Shown in pieces: positions 27,000 to 39,800 of a DNA stretch of 64,000 nucleotides. The DNA comes from Zygaena filipendulae (Eukaryota; Arthropoda; Insecta; Lepidoptera; Zygaenidae): positions 3,990,501-4,054,500 of the forward strand of contig OU015669.1 in assembly GCA_907165275.2 (NCBI GenBank), given 5' to 3'. The notes under the pieces were generated by a model that saw only the letters and a list, made by a program, of their open reading frames with translations, was not told the origin of the DNA and did no database searches. Every line of letters starts with the position of its first letter. Positions within the stretch are counted from its first letter, which is position 1. The position numbers and the translations under genes were made by a program.

Positions 27000-29900
27000 C
27001 TAGACGACGAGGTGTGAGACGTCGGGTGTGTAGGCGGGCAAATATCGCGGCACGCGCGGCTCGTCGCGCCGCCTCGCGCCGCGCTCCACCGCCAAGCTTA
27101 TGCTGCCCGCTTCCTTCACACCGTTCGACTTGACACGCCGCTGCGACGGCAGAATCGTGGCTCTCAGCGACTTGCGTTTCTGAAAGAAAAAAGAAACTTG
27201 TCACACTGTCCCGGCACCTAATTACATAAATTATTTAAAAAAGCAAGCTAAGCAAGCAAACTACTTACAACATCGATTTGATTTCTTTTGCGTTGCGGTA
27301 AGTCCTAGCGTGTGATTGAGAGGACGTCATACATAGAACCAAATCGTGATATTCAATTGAAATGAAATTTTATTGATTGAACTTTTTTATTTTTTATACG
27401 ATATGCAATATTATAAATGTATAGGTATAAGTAGGTGTATAATATTTTAAAATTAGATATAGTTGGTTACATTATAAATCATAGTAAGTAGGTAAGTATA
27501 AGTTTGTAAAAGGGTATAAAATATTCAACTAACAGTGTTGTATACCATAATTTTTTTCATATTTTAAGGGTAGGGACTGACAGTTTATTTTTACATGACA
27601 TCATAATGGCCATAGTCGGGTAGAGCCTTTGCCTTTTTTACCTCGACATTGCCGCGCCATCTATCAGCGGCGTGACGCGCGATCTCCATACGCTTCTGCT
27701 TCCGTATCTGGTGCCGTTTGTATACCACTTCGATGACGATAAGAACTATTCCACCGATGATGCCAGCTAGCACCAGAATGAACACCCCGGCCATATTCTT
27801 CAGTCCTAATGTGTTTGGCGTTTTTTCGTTTTCTTCACAGTTCAACAGATTGTTCCTGAGGATCCAATGGTTGTCTAAAGATTCCATTATACCACCTGTA
27901 ATAAAGAAAACTCGTTTTAAAGTTTTTGGTGCGTGATTGTATAGTAAATTATCTACTCGTAACTTAAAAGCGTGATTACTTTCGTGAAAGTCAAGTATCG
28001 CCAGCGTCACTAGATCCGCCCACGGTGATCCTTTTTGTAGACCGACGCCATAACCGGATCGTCCAAATAGCTCTCCAGCAGTCACTAGTTCACAATCCTG
28101 TGCGGCCTCAAACTCCAAACGCGAAGAATCCCAGATGAATGCCATTAATTTTCTGAATAAAGGTAAATTTCGAATGATCATTTAAATACCTACCTACAAC
28201 CAATGTAACCGAAAAATTCGGATAGTGGTAACATGGTACCCGTTTTTGACATCTTCGATAGCCAATTCAGCGTTGTCATAGTTGTTGGCTTCCATTGTTC
28301 TGTACATGTTGGACAACTCTACTTGTCGTCTGAAATACATATCCACTGCTGATCCCTTAACAGTTGCGCAAGTAAGATTTTCCATAGTATTTCGTAACTG
28401 GAAAAGAAGAAATGACTTGGTTTAGTGTATCAACAAGCGTTGAGAGAGACCTGACTAATATTCAATATTAATTATTAACTTACCCTTGCGTCATTAATTC
28501 CAGTCAGTTTTGTTTTGGGTCGTTCGAGCACAAGGAAGGCAGCTAAGTTAGCAGTATATGATGCAACGATAATCATAGCGAATCCTGCCCATACCATGCC
28601 CAAAACTCGAGCTGAAAAACTGCGTGGAGTCCCTATAAAAAATGTTCAAGTAAGTCTTACACAATATTTATTAAACTTAGGTTAATCGCTACGGGAATTT
28701 GACCATTTTATATCATACCTTCACCAATGCCACTGTTCAAAAGTACACCCCAGGCAAACCAAATAGCGCTGGAAAGATTTAAGGCGTCTTCTTCAGTCCC
28801 GTCGATGTTTGCTAATTTAAATCTTCCAAATGGCGAGAATCTGTCCAATAGATACAAAACTAAGGCCACCACATGTACAGACACCATGACGAGGATCCAT
28901 AGAGTATTTGAGAATGGTTGTAAGAACGACACCAACGTTGAAGAGCGTGATGGCTGAAAAGAAAAGTTCGTTTGAAAACATCTAAGCATACATAAAAATT
29001 TGTAGAAAATGTTGCTGGGACTAACTTTTTTCTCCAATATTGTAATGCCTTGATATTTGAATGGCTTGCTGAACTCTATGAACTCAGCTCTTTCTGGATT
29101 GATAGTCAGCGGAGCAACGATCATGTCTGCACGCTCGTAGACCAATTCTCCTGTAAAATCCAATTAAAATAGACTTATTGCTATAGATTTCTTAACATTA
29201 ACTATATATAAGTTTCATACCTATGAGTCCTGTCCATTCTTTCTTTGCTCCTGGCGCCGAGAGATTACGAATTATGTAATTCCCAAACTGTCCATCTGGC
29301 GAAAGAGCTAATGAGTATGTGAAATTTATTGCCTTTGATAGATATTTTAAGAGATCCATGCAGTAACCCTTGCAACAGTATAGTTGATCTGAAAAGGTAG
29401 GTAAACCTTAATGATAGACAAATTACTAGGCACTCCTCTAGTAAGCATAGATACTTATTGTATATTATTATGAACAATTCCGTTGTGTATCATGCAATAT
29501 TTATCAGAAAAAACCTGTATCCTCACTGGCGTTGTAATGTGGGCAAGGAATTTCTTCAGCTGTGCAATTGCTGTCATCATTAATTCTACGAGAGTAAACA
29601 AATGGCTTCTCTTCTATAGTTAGCACCTGGCACCAAATAGTATTGCAAGTATTAAAATCATTTCGTGACTGAAGTTGGACATGGATCTAGCCGATTGATT
29701 CAATATTCACCTTAAGATGAGTGGGTATCATAAATCCCTCCGGTTTAGAAGGACTGCGTCCCATCCATATTATCTCTTGTTCTTTTAACTCCAAGCGCAT
29801 TTTTTGATTCTCCTGAAAATGAAATGTGATACTAAACAATACAATGATGAGCTATACCTACTTGCCGCAGATTCCGCTTCTGATGTTAACAGAATAACGT

Positions 29901-32900
29901 GTGTCAATGAGTATCTTAAATGTTTTGGGAAAAGTTGCGGTTGAATATATTGAACTGTAAATAGGTACCTAAATTACAATAAACCAGGTAACATCTACCT
30001 AACTATTATGTGTAGGTACTTGTGATATGCGATATTTAACGTGAACGGTCGACGGGACGATCCATAAACGTTCAATATTTCAATTTGCGACGATCTGCAC
30101 TAGACGTAGGCGGTTAGCTTCCTCTTTCATTAAACTTACCGTTAATGCAATAAAAACAAAAAAAAAACAAAAAAAATGCAATAACCTAGCAAATGCTATG
30201 CTTATTTTCTGCATGTGAGTGACTAAGATGAATTGACAGTCGTAATCCTTAGATATTAGTCGATATTTTCGTTCCACAACAGACTATTTAAGGTCAAACA
30301 CTTGAGTAATGTGGATTAAAAATAAAAATAAAAAGTAGGTGAGTATGATATGTAGATCGAGATACCTATAACTATATTTATAAAATACCTTAGAGTAAAA
30401 GTATTTCCCGACAGCAACGTGTTCTCCTTGCGCTCTGACATTCACCATGTCGTATTCAGCGTGCACTCTGTCGCCGTGGTCGTCGAAAGCGACGTGCCCA
30501 GTCGCACCGTTCTCTAAGCTTTGTTTGCGAATATAATTGAAGAGCAACAGTCCAGTGGTCCAAATGGATCCTGAGTTATCACAATCCGACGGCGGTGCGT
30601 CTATCTGCTCTGTAGTATTCATATCCCGTATAGCTGATGCCAATACGTATCTATGATAAAACGTTAATATTGAAAATTCTCTTTGTTACGATAAAATTCG
30701 GTTGCACTTTTCTGACTAGAAGAGTCCTAAGGCACTTTCCTCTGATTAGAAAGCAGTTCACAAAAGTTTAACTGATTGTAAGAAAATTAAGCGGAATTTG
30801 AATACCTGGAACCTTACCCATAGGTATACCTAATTCAAATTGTAGTCGAGTCGCTGAATAAAGCTTTTTTTAAAGATGATTTGGTTCGATCCCTTTTGAA
30901 AGTACACTATAATAACATCTAGCTTAATTGGCGTGATAAATATTGATTGTAGTGCCCTGGGAGCGGCAACATACCTACGTAGTCTAGTTAATCATGTGTG
31001 TGGTCATCAAATAACTGTCAATTAATCAGTGCCTAGAAACGGTGGCCAATTAACGAGGCTTACATAGAGTCCTGAATATGTGCATGTTCATTGGTAGCGT
31101 TGACGAGACGCAGGCCCAGTAGACCTTCGGGCGCGTTAGCGGCGTCCAAGGCTTGTTCTGTGACCATCCATACATAGCCCACTGTCGTCATGTTGAGCAT
31201 TGTCGCATCACGGAATATTATTTCGGCGTCTGTTTTACTAAAAATAAATACCTAATTTAGATTCAGTATTCGTTATTGAACAAAAAAAATCACAAAATAG
31301 GTTCAGAGAAGAAGAAAAATAGAAAATGGCTGAACGTAATTCTAAAACGAGTTCTCTCGAAGAGATTCAACCAAGTGGTCAGATTTATAACTAAAAGTTT
31401 AGCTGAGACGTAGACGAGAGTAGTTAATATTATAATAACATCCTTAAACCTATTAAATATTTTATTGAGACATATAGAAGTCGAGTTTTCTGTGTGAACC
31501 AAGGGAAGTGTTGATAAAAAAATGTATAATAAGTTGCTGTTTTGAACGGTACCTAATAAAGAATCATAAAAATTAATTATTAAAAATATTTACTTATTAC
31601 AGTTCTTAGCGTGTTCTTACCTAGCATACATGAGAAACACCCGAGCTTGGGCACTCTTCACCTCCACAAGTTTGTCAGTGAAAGAGTCTAAGCCGGGCTC
31701 AAATTCTATCACTTGTTCCACCACGACTTTACGGTCCACATCTTCATCGACACTCTGAGATGTCGTCTGGAATCTATGCAATTGGTAAAACAATAATGCA
31801 TAAAATATATTTAGGAATCCAAATTATTACACACTTTGTATTATCAAATGCTGCGAAATACTTACCGGCCTAATATGGCTCGACCATCGGTATCAGAACT
31901 ATGAATGATAATAACCTTCATATAATTGAAGTGCTTCAACACATCAACCCACACGTCAGCCTGGTGGGAATACGGGGGCACGGTACGCAAGAAAGACACG
32001 TGTATATTCTTGTCCGAAAATGCAGAATCTCTCGAAGAGATCCCAATAACTGGGATATGGTAAAACCCGCTGGTGTATGATACCGCTGCTGGTGACAGAT
32101 CACCAGTAAGAGGGTGGGATACCACCACTGCATATACCTGTAATATAACACATAAGCTCCAAACACTAACAAGTTATGGGTACAACCTTGTATCGTGGAA
32201 ACCAAGGAAACGTGGTATGCATAATGCACTAAATACTATTACATGCACACATAAGTTCATCAGTCATCGCGGACTCAGAGCGGAGTCAGAGCGGAGAGGC
32301 ATACAGGTGACAACTGCGCCAACCAGATCGTTAAATAAAATTCATAATTTAAAATACTTAAATTGTACTCTAGAAGCACTTTGATTGTAGAGCTATCTCT
32401 GCATCAGATAGTTATTGGGTTAGGAAAGTCGACTAATAATAATGATCTTTATTATATTGTTAGTTAAATAGCTTCGCTGTCCGAAACGAAAACTATAGTA
32501 GACTCAGCTCTTAATCACAATTTATGATGGACCTTTTTTGATAGCACCATGGTTACAAATTTGAAATTTATTTATTTTAATAAGTGAAATTGTTTACTTA
32601 CTCGATGAGCGATGAGGTCTTTGCAAACGTTGAGGGCAGTTTTTATCGGGTTTGGATCCATAAGGATAGAGTAGTCATGATAGGTCACACCGCGGGGCAC
32701 GTATTTGTCTTTGAAATTAAGGTTCTGTAGAAAATAAAGAATATTATTAGGTAATAGTAGTTGAAAGAGGAGAGTAGGTAAAATTTTCCTGCGAATTAGA
32801 TTGTTGTTAGTATAAAAAATATTACTGAAATTGTATTTTTGAAGAAAGCAACAGATTCGTTGCTCGATAGAACTCCTCCCACGTTGTAATAGGTCGGGTT

Positions 32901-32984
32901 TGATCTGCCAGCGATGCGTCGGTCGCCGTCAGCGGTTACCAAGTTGCAGCAGGCCACAGCCAGGACGAGGTGGTATGACCGCAT
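27000..32984 (-). CDS. Nmdar1: NMDA-type ionotropic glutamate receptor subunit 1
   Basis: The obligatory glycine-binding subunit of the NMDA receptor, a calcium-permeable synaptic channel. Sixteen coding exons join in frame to 932 residues: 32984-32826, 32724-32602, 32137-31866, 31773-31621, 31237-31064, 30650-30389, 29812-29711, 29626-29515, 29388-29221, 29150-29026, 28953-28719, 28632-28484, 28397-28240, 28152-27980, 27895-27642 and 27179-27000. Residues 1-18 look like a signal peptide ([13 protein letters not shown]). The amino-terminal domain spans about 35-390 ([19 protein letters not shown]). The S1 ligand lobe contains [21 protein letters not shown]1 is near 567-588; the pore loop has [14 protein letters not shown] with the Asn that sets calcium and magnesium behaviour; M3 has [10 protein letters not shown]4 is near 821-845. 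The C-terminus PDVSHLVV is a PDZ-binding type tail as in Drosophila. A 5' splice junction lies 9 bases before the ATG (32993). All domains are intact. Confidence 0.97.
27896..27979 (-). other. 84 nt stop-free, frame-preserving intron in Nmdar1
   Basis: Between ...LDFHES and [10 protein letters not shown] there are 84 bases starting GTAATC and ending TTATTACAG. Read through, they add 28 residues with no stop and no frame change. The Drosophila and vertebrate proteins have nothing here, so splicing is the expected route. The extra residues would fall in the S2 ligand-binding lobe. Confidence 0.75.
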
Positions 32985-32993
32985 CTTTATAAG

Positions 32994-33892
32994 CTGAAAA
33001 ATTTCTTAGTTAATTAATTTTATAGTTACTTAAACCAATACAATAATTCGCTTTAGCTTTCGAACAAAATTTTCAAATCTAATGTTAAATACATGCCTTT
33101 TCTGATACATCTCATCAAAAATATGAGTAGATATTTTCAATTTGCAAATTAAGCACTAAAACCCAGCATATTCTAGTGCTTTGATATAGGTAGGTAGGTA
33201 AGTAGGCTTCTATCAAGGGTCATCAAATAGTAACCACTGTGTTTACGTACCGCTCGTTACGTAACGGCCTTGCCCCAACTTTTAATTGTGGATGAATATT
33301 TCAGTCACACCCTCGTGTTAAGCGTTTAATGTCTGTTAGACCGACACCCATTGCTCTAAAGCCCGTCTTACACGACATTCAACTAATAAAAACAAGATTT
33401 CGTCTCACCTTTTAACTTTAATGATTTGTGAAGATCTCTACATTTTGCGAGATGTTAATTGAAACAAAATACATAGGTACATCTGAGCACAGATGACGGA
33501 TGCTGCGGTATGGAGCTATATCTTCCGGTTGCTAAGGAAACCGCGCAGTCGCACTCTAGTCAAATCAATTCAATGCAATGACTGGGAAATTACGAAATAA
33601 AGTGATCAACAATTTGCACTTATTTTTTCAGAGTTACCTAGCTATGTTATAAGGTACCTACGGATTATGTGTGCACTTATAAGTCCTAAAATTTACTTAA
33701 TAATAGATACTATTTATAAAATAAAATAAAACTATTTTTGTATATATGTATATTAAGTTTTGTTTATTAATTTTTTTAAATTAACAAAAGGTAGCCTTAA
33801 ATAAGATCGTAATAATATCATGGTGTCATCACGAAACGAAAGTATGTTATGTACGTAAATTAAATCCAAAAGCAATAACCCATAAAGTAAAT
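32994..33892. other. Upstream region of Nmdar1
   Basis: Likely holds the Nmdar1 5' untranslated exon and promoter to the left of 33.6 kb and the 3' end of the next gene. No exon was recognised. The 3' flank of the neighbouring gene has AT-rich sequence with several TTTATT (AATAAA on the minus strand) candidates near 33715-33775. Confidence 0.4.
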
Positions 33893-36800
33893 CTAAGGCC
33901 AGGTCAATGGTGCAGTTAGGGCAGGGCTCCACTGGTTTGTAGGCCAGGGCTGCCAGGCCGGCCAGGCGGCAGCGGGGCGCAGCGCTGCGGCGGAGGCGGA
34001 GGCCGCGTGGCGCGCCGCCCCCGCTGCTCCCGCCGCGCCAGAGCTCTGCAGCACTGACAGCTTCAATCCCTCCAAGTCTAGAGGAGGAAATGGAAAAATT
34101 ATGGCATCATAGTTTTTAATAGATTATCATTTATTGTTTTGTTTTTTCCTTTTCATCACTTTACATTATCTTGCGAGCATTTCTTCGACTCATAGACTAT
34201 GCTTGGGTGACAGCATGATGTGTCCGAAAAAATTGAGGCTTTTTCAAGGAAAAATTATGGAGATATGTTACACTTAGGTACTTCAAAAATTTTTTTACTG
34301 ACAATATTTTTAATTTATTAGATATAGATATGACTAACTTTCCCTCGCGGTTTCACCCAATTTCGGAGTTCCTGCGGGAATTCCATGATAAAATAGTATA
34401 CCTACGTATAAATTATAAACCTTCCTCTTGAATCACTCTATCGATTGGTTAAGAGTTAAAACCGCAGGATTTTTGAATTTATCGCGAATAGACATCAGAC
34501 AGACAGATATTAGACAGACGCAACGGAGTACTTTGCTTTATAATGTTATGTAGTGAATAAGATGCTATTTGCACACCAGCAACGACAGAATATGTTGATT
34601 GATTTAAAAAACACCATGTATTTATGTACCATTTTTCTGGCAAATAAATCAATTGGATTAAAAGTAATATGTTACACGAGCTTACCAGCGGTCCGCAGCC
34701 TGGCGGCCTGCTTCCTGGCAGCGTTCTCTATGGCATTGGCGGCGGCTGCTTCCCTGGCTGCGGCTATCTTCTGCGCAGCTGCGGCGCGCGCCTTCGCGGT
34801 GGCTAACTGGCCTTGCGCGTGCACAGCCGCCTGCGCAGCCGCTAGCGCGTGCTCGCGGGCGTGCCGCGCAGCTTCCTCGCTGACACAGGTATAAGTATCA
34901 TCACACTGTATTTAATAAACTCTCCGAATCTTCACGCCTCATCATAATGTAGCCTACAGATGATAGCAGGCTGTTAGGTACTACTGCTATGTGTGTGATG
35001 GACACTAAATGTCAACTTTAATTTCGAACTCAAACGCCGTCACTCGACGCATCCCGGTGCGAATTTTACAACAAAGACACACAAAACGTGTGCATAGGTT
35101 CGCTTGTATGGAGTGTTACTGGTGTATGGAGGTTACATTTTGGGGTACTCACCTCTGCTGAGCGGCTTGTGCGGCCGCTGTCTCTTTGACACTGGCGATG
35201 TTCTGGTGCTCCAATGCAGCGTGCTTGGCAGCGGCCACTTGCCTCTGGGCTGCCATCACGGCGGCGGTGGCTGACTTGGCAGCGGCTACCGCGCCAGCCA
35301 CGTCCGTGCTGGAGTCCGTGTCGGGCCAAGCACCTACTTGCGAAAATTTTTATTGGTAAATAACGATCAAAAACAAACTTGTAAAAAATCCAAGTCTCGC
35401 AACTCAGTTCTTCTACATTAAAAAGTTGTGAGATCAATGTAATACCAAGTCGGTTAATTTATTCAGTGCCTACTTAAGGGTCCTTCTGTCTAAAGTTATC
35501 ATGTTATAAGCTAATCTAATAACATTTTATAGTGACCATATCAAATTTAAAAATCTTTTATGTTTTAGATAGATTGATTGGCTTGGCGATCACGTGAAAA
35601 CACAATATATCTCACATGTAATACATAATTATGGTTCTAAACAATCTAATTTAATTATAATATGTATTACTTGTGAGATACATTGTGTTTTCATGTGATC
35701 GCCAAGCCAATCAATCTATTTAAAACATAAAAGATTTTTAAATTTGATATGGTCACTATAAAATGTTATTAGATTAGCTTATAACATGATAACTTTAGAC
35801 AGAAGGACCCTTAAGTAGGCACTGAATAAATTAACCGACTTGGTATTACATTGATCTCACAACTTTTTAATGTAGAAGAACTGAGTTGCGAGACTTGGAT
35901 TTTTTACAAGTTTGTTTTTGATGGGATCTCATTTCTTTTTGTAAATGGTCTTCCTCCTTTGAGCAATTTAGTCTATTTTAATAACTTGAAAGATTTTTTC
36001 TTGCTTTTTCATTCCGTTGACCATTGTACCTTTGAACATAATTATGTCTAGGTAACTATGTATCTACACTTTATATCTAGGTAGGTAACTAGCTACACTT
36101 ATTATTATTATTTATTAATATCTGGGCAACCGAGCTTCGCTCGGCTTAAATAGCTGTTCCCCGCGGTTTAACCCACGTTAATTTCGGAGATCCCGCGGGT
36201 ATTCTGAGATAAAAGTACTTACTACCCTATGACCTTTCCTGTACCCTTGACAACGTGTAGTATGCAATAATTAATTCACCCGCGTTGATATCAGAGTTCG
36301 CGCGGGAATTCCAGAAATGAATCCTAGCTAGATCGATTTATGGCCCCCGAAATCCCCTGTATACAAAATTTCATGAAAATCGTTGGAGCATTCAGATTAG
36401 GGTAATTTTATCTCGGAATTCCCGAAGGATCTCCGAAATTAACGCTGGTGAAATCTCATGACATTTTGCATGCACGTTGTCAGGGGTAAAGAAAACCTAG
36501 GGATATAGGGTACTAACTACTTTGCATTTCTGAATTCCCGCGGGATCTCCGAAATTATCGCGGGTGAAACCGCAGGGAACAGCTAGTCTCATATATTTAT
36601 ATGGGATTACAAAGTTATTTGTGCAGTTGGTACATATAACTGCATATATAACTTTGTAATTCCATACATTTATATGGGATTACAAAGTTATTTGTGCAGT
36701 TGGTACATATAACTGCATATGTAACATTGTAATTCCATACATTTATATGGGATTACAAAGTTATTTATGCAGTTGGTGTATCTAGAAAACTGTACCGAAA

Positions 36801-39800
36801 TTGCAAAATATTTCAATTTTTCCTTGATTTATACAATAAACACTAATTGTATTCTAAATTTCAAACTTCTATGTCTGCTAGAAGTGCCTTAGAGTTTTGA
36901 TGATCGGTCAGTGAGTGAGTGAGTGACCTACAAAATTAAGAAACTTTGACTAGTTATAATCCCATCAAAAACATAAATGTGAAAGTGGAAGCCAAAGTTC
37001 AATATTAAGCTTAAGCTTAGTTGTCGACTTCGCCGACAAAAGAATTGATATCTAAATAGGTGCCAAGTTCTGTAGATAATCCTGAAATATATTCAAACGA
37101 GCATAGAACTTGGCTAGTTTTCACACACCAGTTATCTTATATTTGGTTAAAAACTATTGTATAAATATTTTTGATATTGGTTTGTTTTTACCAGCAAACT
37201 AAATATTGAAGGGGTGAGATCTATTGAACTTACAGTATAAAAACAGTAATTTGCTCATAATAATATAAAAAAGATACACAATTTGACTAGCTAAAGATAA
37301 CTTTAATGTGAAAACTAGCCGAGTTCTATGCTCCTTTGAATATATTTCAGGATTATCTACAGAACTTGGCACCTATTTAGATATCAATTCTTTTGTCGGC
37401 GAAGTCGACAACTAAGCTTAAGCTTAATATTGAACTTTGGCTTCCACTTTCACATTTATGTTTTTGATGGGATATCACTACTTTTTGTACAGAAATTACT
37501 AGTAGGTATTAGGTACTTGTTTATTATAAAATTAATACCAAATGGTCTCTATTAATCTATTGTATTTCAATCTGTTTACGGGGTACTATCTACTGAAAAT
37601 AATATGTTTGGATTTAAAACAAACTATGTAAAGACCATAACACATAAACATATACATAAATATTTAAAGACCATAAAATCCAAAGACCGGCTGTCATCAA
37701 TTTTGATTGATGATTCTTACATTACAGGCAGAATAAGTAAGGGTTCGTGTAATATTACACACAGTGCTGCTCGCCAGTTATCAGCTTGAACTCGGCTTAA
37801 CATGCTACAGCGTGTCTAGATTCAATAGATCAAATAATAAATAAAACAAACACGAATAAAAATAGTTACATTTAGAATTAAAACGTATTTTGCTTACATT
37901 TAAATAAAACACCGCATGCAGTAAAATATTTTGGAGACATGACACTACAACTCTTGTCGACAGACACCACCTGTATAAACGATTATATTTTTTTCCCCTG
38001 ATCCTGCATCGCTCCTATCGCGTGAAGTACTAACGAGTGAAGAATCAGAGCTTCTATTTGAGAATACGTGATTCATATTGACATGTTTATGTGAAATAGT
38101 TTTTGAGTTATGACGGGGTCAAAAGTTACACACGGTGCTGCTCGCCAGTTCTGTTAGCCTGAATTTGGCTTGACACGCTACTGCGTGTCTAGATATATAG
38201 GTCACAATATTATTGTATATTAACAGAAATGGATAAATGAATCGGAAAAGAAAAACTTTTTACAGTAATTATTAGTAGGTACTTAAAATGGTTTTTGTCA
38301 ATTTAGTTTATTTTCCTACGTTTCCGTGGTATAACTATCTTTTTTGTGTTTTCTATATTTTCTTGGACGTTTAAAATGTTTGAGTGAATTGCCCATTCAG
38401 TATCCGGTTTTTTTTTTTTTTTTTTTACGCGTTTTCTGTTTATAGTTAATTTGGCCAAGTTAGGGCGGTATAACGTGCGCAGGCGGTTGTACTCTACAAT
38501 AGCGCTCTCTTGTGCCTGATTTCACTTGGATCTAAATTGATAAGATGTACTCCATCTAAGGTTTTAACTCTGGAAAGTCCAACGTAAATAATTTGGTGTA
38601 ACGTAAAAGTGTCACCCACCAGTAATTCGATTGTACGACTCATTGTACGTAGTAAATAATAAATATTTAAGACGATCAAGACGAAGACGACACTAAAAGA
38701 ATACACTAGAAGACCCGGTGAACTTCGTATCATCTACAAGACAACCAAGTGACACTATTTGTTATTTCTAAAATGATAAAAGAGATCGGACTTTACTTCA
38801 TCAATTCTTTTGCGACAAGTCAAAATCAAAGTCATAGTCAAATCGTTTAATCAAATTTGGCCAATAATGTGTATCTTATTGACGTCAATAAAATTACAGT
38901 TATTATGACAGCAGTCAGCAACCATAAAATATCCACCCTTCACAGCTTCCTAGCGCTATGGCTGAAGAGAAAAAGCTGCGCATCAAACTCCAGTAGCACG
39001 GTATATTACGTCACCATTCGCTTAAAGGTGCATATTGAGGACTTAAGCCTCCTAGAAGTCGAAGTAGAATTGCAGCTATTGAAGCATCTTCCATAACTTT
39101 GCCTATATCGGCTAAATCTTGCACAGTGTACATGACTGCAATTATACAGCTGCCTTTTAAATCCATGTTGCCATTCCAAGTGAGAAGAATTGCTGGATTA
39201 TGCCGTTAATGTAACGGGATTCTTCTGTAGGTACTGTCGCAGCCTGAAATTTTTGAGGAGGCCAAAAATTTATTGCACAATACACAATTTTATTGCACAC
39301 TAGCTGTTACCCGCTGTTTCACCCGCGCTAATTTTCGAGTTTCCTTAGTAATTCCGGGATAAAAACCACTACCCTAATCCTACCTTATGTCGCTCAGGAA
39401 ACTCGCCTATATGTATATCTCTATATTGGAGTCAAAATCATCTAGACAGTACCTGTACAGTTTCTGTTCGAGGATTATACGTCGCACTCGTAGGCGAACG
39501 AAAGAGCCAAATAACCGTCTCTATTCAGAAGCAGTTTTATTCTTGAAAAAGAATTATTTATTCATCATTTTTACATACAGAACTTTCTTTGTCAAATGTA
39601 AATAATATGTAGTGGAAATTGATATTTCCGTGAACTGATGAAAATATTCACAGATATTCATAAATTATATACGTATTACGTCGTACGTAAAACAAACGCT
39701 GATTTACTTTTAACTTGAGAATAGCTAGTTTTATACGTATAAACTATAGAAAAATTCGTGCTGATAACGAAAGTATTAATTGTCAATGTTTGACTCAGTT

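Noticed and set aside
26875..27204. 109-codon minus-strand frame over the last Nmdar1 exon
   Set aside because: A different frame of the same exon gives the conserved ending PDVSHLVV and continues exactly from the previous exon.
27642..28181. Reading through to the stop at 27591 as the normal Nmdar1 C-terminus
   Set aside because: The donor GAG/GTAAAA at 27642 joins to KRKSLRA, matching the conserved receptor tail. The read-through end ([12 protein letters not shown]...) may exist as a retained-intron form but has no support.
30080..30277. 65-codon minus-strand frame between Nmdar1 exons
   Set aside because: Phase and position do not fit the receptor, which joins cleanly from 30389 to 29812; the run of Phe codons comes from a poly-A stretch.
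32073..32384. 103-codon plus-strand frame over Nmdar1 exon 3
   Set aside because: Antisense shadow of the exon at 31866-32137; no motif.
35066..35437. 123-codon minus-strand frame across exon 3 of the Ala/Trp-rich gene
   Set aside because: It reads the exon in a frame that gives an Arg-rich product and does not join neighbouring exons in phase; the frame used in the model does.
35851..36051. Plus-strand frame starting MISQLFNVEELSC
   Set aside because: The same peptide is encoded by the opposite arm of the palindrome on the other strand; it reflects the inverted repeat, not a gene.
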